Source: Pseudomonas japonica
GTDB taxonomy: Bacteria; Pseudomonadota; Gammaproteobacteria; Pseudomonadales; Pseudomonadaceae
Assembly: GCF_013522925.1 (NCBI RefSeq)
Contig: NZ_JAAMQU010000011.1
Coordinates: 124,001 to 188,000 of the forward strand
Reading direction: 5' to 3'
Length of the DNA stretch: 64,000 nucleotides
A model generated the notes under the pieces. That model was not told the DNA's origin. It was given only the letters and a program-made list of their open reading frames with translations, and searched no databases. Made by a program: the position numbers and the translations under genes. Below are positions 62,642-64,000 of this stretch, piece by piece (positions within the stretch are counted from its first letter, which is position 1; each line of letters begins with the position of its first letter).

Positions 62642-64000
62642 TTATCGGCCGCCGGCCGGATCGCTTGAGGGCCGCGCAACCCCGAGGCGTCGTGCCAGGC
62701 GGCTGAGGTTTGCGCGATCGAGCCCCAACTCCCGGGCAGCGTTGGACCAATGGTACCCGTGACGGTGCAGGGCAGCCTCGATCATCTCGCGTTGAAAACG
62801 GTCCACGGCCTCGCGCAAGTCGCCGTGCCCGCTCGCCGCCACCGGTGCTTGAGCGGCAATGGACGCGTGCCTGGAAGCGTCGGGGGGATGGCCGCCGGGA
62901 GCGAGATCCAGGTCCAGGTCCTGGGCCGCGAGGGTAAGGATGCGAGGGCGCGAGGGTAGCCTGCCCAGCGCACGTAACGCTGAACGGCTGATCATATGCT
63001 CCAGCTCCCTGACGTTGCCTGGCCATGGATAGGCGAGCAATGCTGCCTGGGCTTCTTCACTCAGGCGCAGGCTGTTTAGGCCCAGGCGTGAGCGGTTCTG
63101 CTCCAGAAAGTAACCGGCCAGCAAGAGAATATCCCTGCCTCGCTCCCGCAAGGGCGGAACCGGAAGCGGGTAAACACTCAGGCGATGATAGAAATCGGCC
63201 CGGCAACGCCCTGCAGCAACTTCCGCCGCCAGGTCACGATTGGTGGCCGCGATCAATCGCACCGCCACGCGATGTTCACGGTCCGAGCCCAAGCGCTGGA
63301 GTTGGCCGGTTTGAAGTACGCGCAGTAGCTTGGCCTGCACAGCCAAAGGGAGTTCGCCAACCTCATCGAGGAATAAGGTACCCCCGTCGGCCAGCTCGAA
63401 TTTGCCTCGGCGGTCGCTCACGGCGCCGGTGAACGCGCCTTTCACGTGCCCAAATAGCTCGCTTTCTACCAGGGCGTCCGGTAGCGCCGCGCAATTGAGG
63501 CTTACCAAAGGCTTGGCGGCACGCCCGGACGCCTTGTGCAGCGCCTGGGCCACCAGTTCCTTGCCAACCCCGGTTTCCCCGGTAACCAGAACGGTCAGCT
63601 CGCTTGGCCCTACCAGTTGGATCTGCGCCATAAGCTGGCGAATCGCAGGGCTCTGCCCGATGATCTCGTCACTGGTAAAGCCAACACGGGACGCTGCGTT
63701 CAGCTCGCTACGTTGACCCGAGGCCAGGCGGGCGATTTGCTGTTCTACCGTGACTATCGCCGCAGCCAGGCTGGCAAAGGCTTCCAGCGTACCGGGTTCG
63801 ATACCGTCGAACCGGCGCGGGTCCAGGGCGTCCAGCGTCAACAATCCCCAGGGTTGCTGATCCACATAAAGCGGGCACCCCAGGCAGTCATGAACCTCCA
63901 GGTGGCCGCCATGCCCGGCCACAAGCCCATCGTAAGGGTCGGGCAACGGGCTGTCGGCCGGGAAGCGTGTGGGTGAGGTTTGGCTTAACAGCGCCTGAAA
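62642..64000 (-). CDS. norR: NO-responsive sigma-54 activator NorR (N-terminus outside window)
   Basis: The frame is open to the window edge; 452 C-terminal residues are visible. The end of the GAF domain (RFPADSPLPDPYDGL and HDCLGCPLY, where NorR holds its nitrosyl-iron site) is followed by an AAA+ domain with Walker A GETGVGKE, GAFTGA and Walker B TLFLDEVGE, and by a Fis-type helix-turn-helix (WSNAARELGLDRANLSRLARRLG). It activates NO-detoxification genes (in Pseudomonas often fhp flavohaemoglobin, expected beyond the window). cheV follows downstream. Confidence 0.9.
   Translation of the reverse strand, partial: FQALLSQTSPTRFPADSPLPDPYDGLVAGHGGHLEVHDCLGCPLYVDQQPWGLLTLDALDPRRFDGIEPGTLEAFASLAAAIVTVEQQIARLASGQRSELNAASRVGFTSDEIIGQSPAIRQLMAQIQLVGPSELTVLVTGETGVGKELVAQALHKASGRAAKPLVSLNCAALPDALVESELFGHVKGAFTGAVSDRRGKFELADGGTLFLDEVGELPLAVQAKLLRVLQTGQLQRLGSDREHRVAVRLIAATNRDLAAEVAAGRCRADFYHRLSVYPLPVPPLRERGRDILLLAGYFLEQNRSRLGLNSLRLSEEAQAALLAYPWPGNVRELEHMISRSALRALGRLPSRPRILTLAAQDLDLDLAPGGHPPDASRHASIAAQAPVAASGHGDLREAVDRFQREMIEAALHRHGYHWSNAARELGLDRANLSRLARRLGVARPSSDPAGGR

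Overview
The window reads as a chromosomal segment of a Pseudomonas, most like the P. putida group. It is GC-rich and almost fully coding. It carries genus hallmarks: the end of an alginate operon, a GcsR-controlled glycine-cleavage operon, and a complete Entner-Doudoroff/glucose-uptake cluster (gapA, edd-glk-gltR-gtrS, gtsABCD-oprB, hexR, zwf, eda). It holds no rRNA, tRNA, insertion sequence, prophage, integrase or CRISPR array that I can see. The assignment rests on gene content and order from memory; no database was searched.

Layout. 1-3.7 kb: 3' end of the alginate operon (algI end, algJ, algF, algA). 3.8-5.0 kb: molybdopterin genes moaC-moaD-moaE. 5.0-7.3 kb: a REP palindrome, DEAD-box helicase rhlB and carboxylesterase estB. 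7.7-12 kb: polar amino-acid ABC importer aapJQMP. 12-14.6 kb: a CynX-type MFS exporter, a small GIY-YIG protein and a GST-like protein. 14.8-25.7 kb: housekeeping block ndpA, hupN, rlmF, valS, an unknown acidic protein, holC, pepA, lptF-lptG and a cold-shock protein. 26-34 kb: gcvH-gcvP-sdaA-gcvT with a sigma-54 promoter and the enhancer-binding regulator gcsR, then a DUF5064-type protein. 34-42 kb: a dCache chemoreceptor and an iron-regulated haem uptake and signalling operon (ECF sigma, FecR-type anti-sigma, TonB receptor, haem oxygenase, DUF454 membrane protein). 42-58.7 kb: glucose catabolism. 58.7-64 kb: DUF3820 and DUF2383 proteins, a diguanylate cyclase, CheV and the truncated NorR.

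How the parts work together. Glucose would enter through OprB and GtsABCD, be phosphorylated by Glk, oxidised by Zwf and cleaved through Edd and Eda, with GapA downstream. HexR operators lie in front of gapA and edd, with a weaker one near zwf. A/C-rich Crc/Hfq-type motifs sit by the start codons of gtsA, oprB and an AGE-family epimerase gene. Two promoters, for the epimerase and for gtsA, share one composite element with identical spacing; the neighbouring GtrS/GltR two-component system is the obvious candidate to read it.

Most notable observations: (1) the shared GTCAC-N6-GTGAC-N13-TTCGTTAC-N21-TTAMACT promoter architecture; (2) the 6-phosphogluconolactonase gene expected between zwf and eda is missing, and only a 33-codon ORF overlapping both neighbours remains; (3) a haem oxygenase and a DUF454 membrane protein follow the TonB receptor in one apparent Fur/ECF-sigma operon; (4) GcsR-like operators and a well-spaced sigma-54 promoter precede gcvH. 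I saw no clearly novel multi-gene system; most of the window is core genome.
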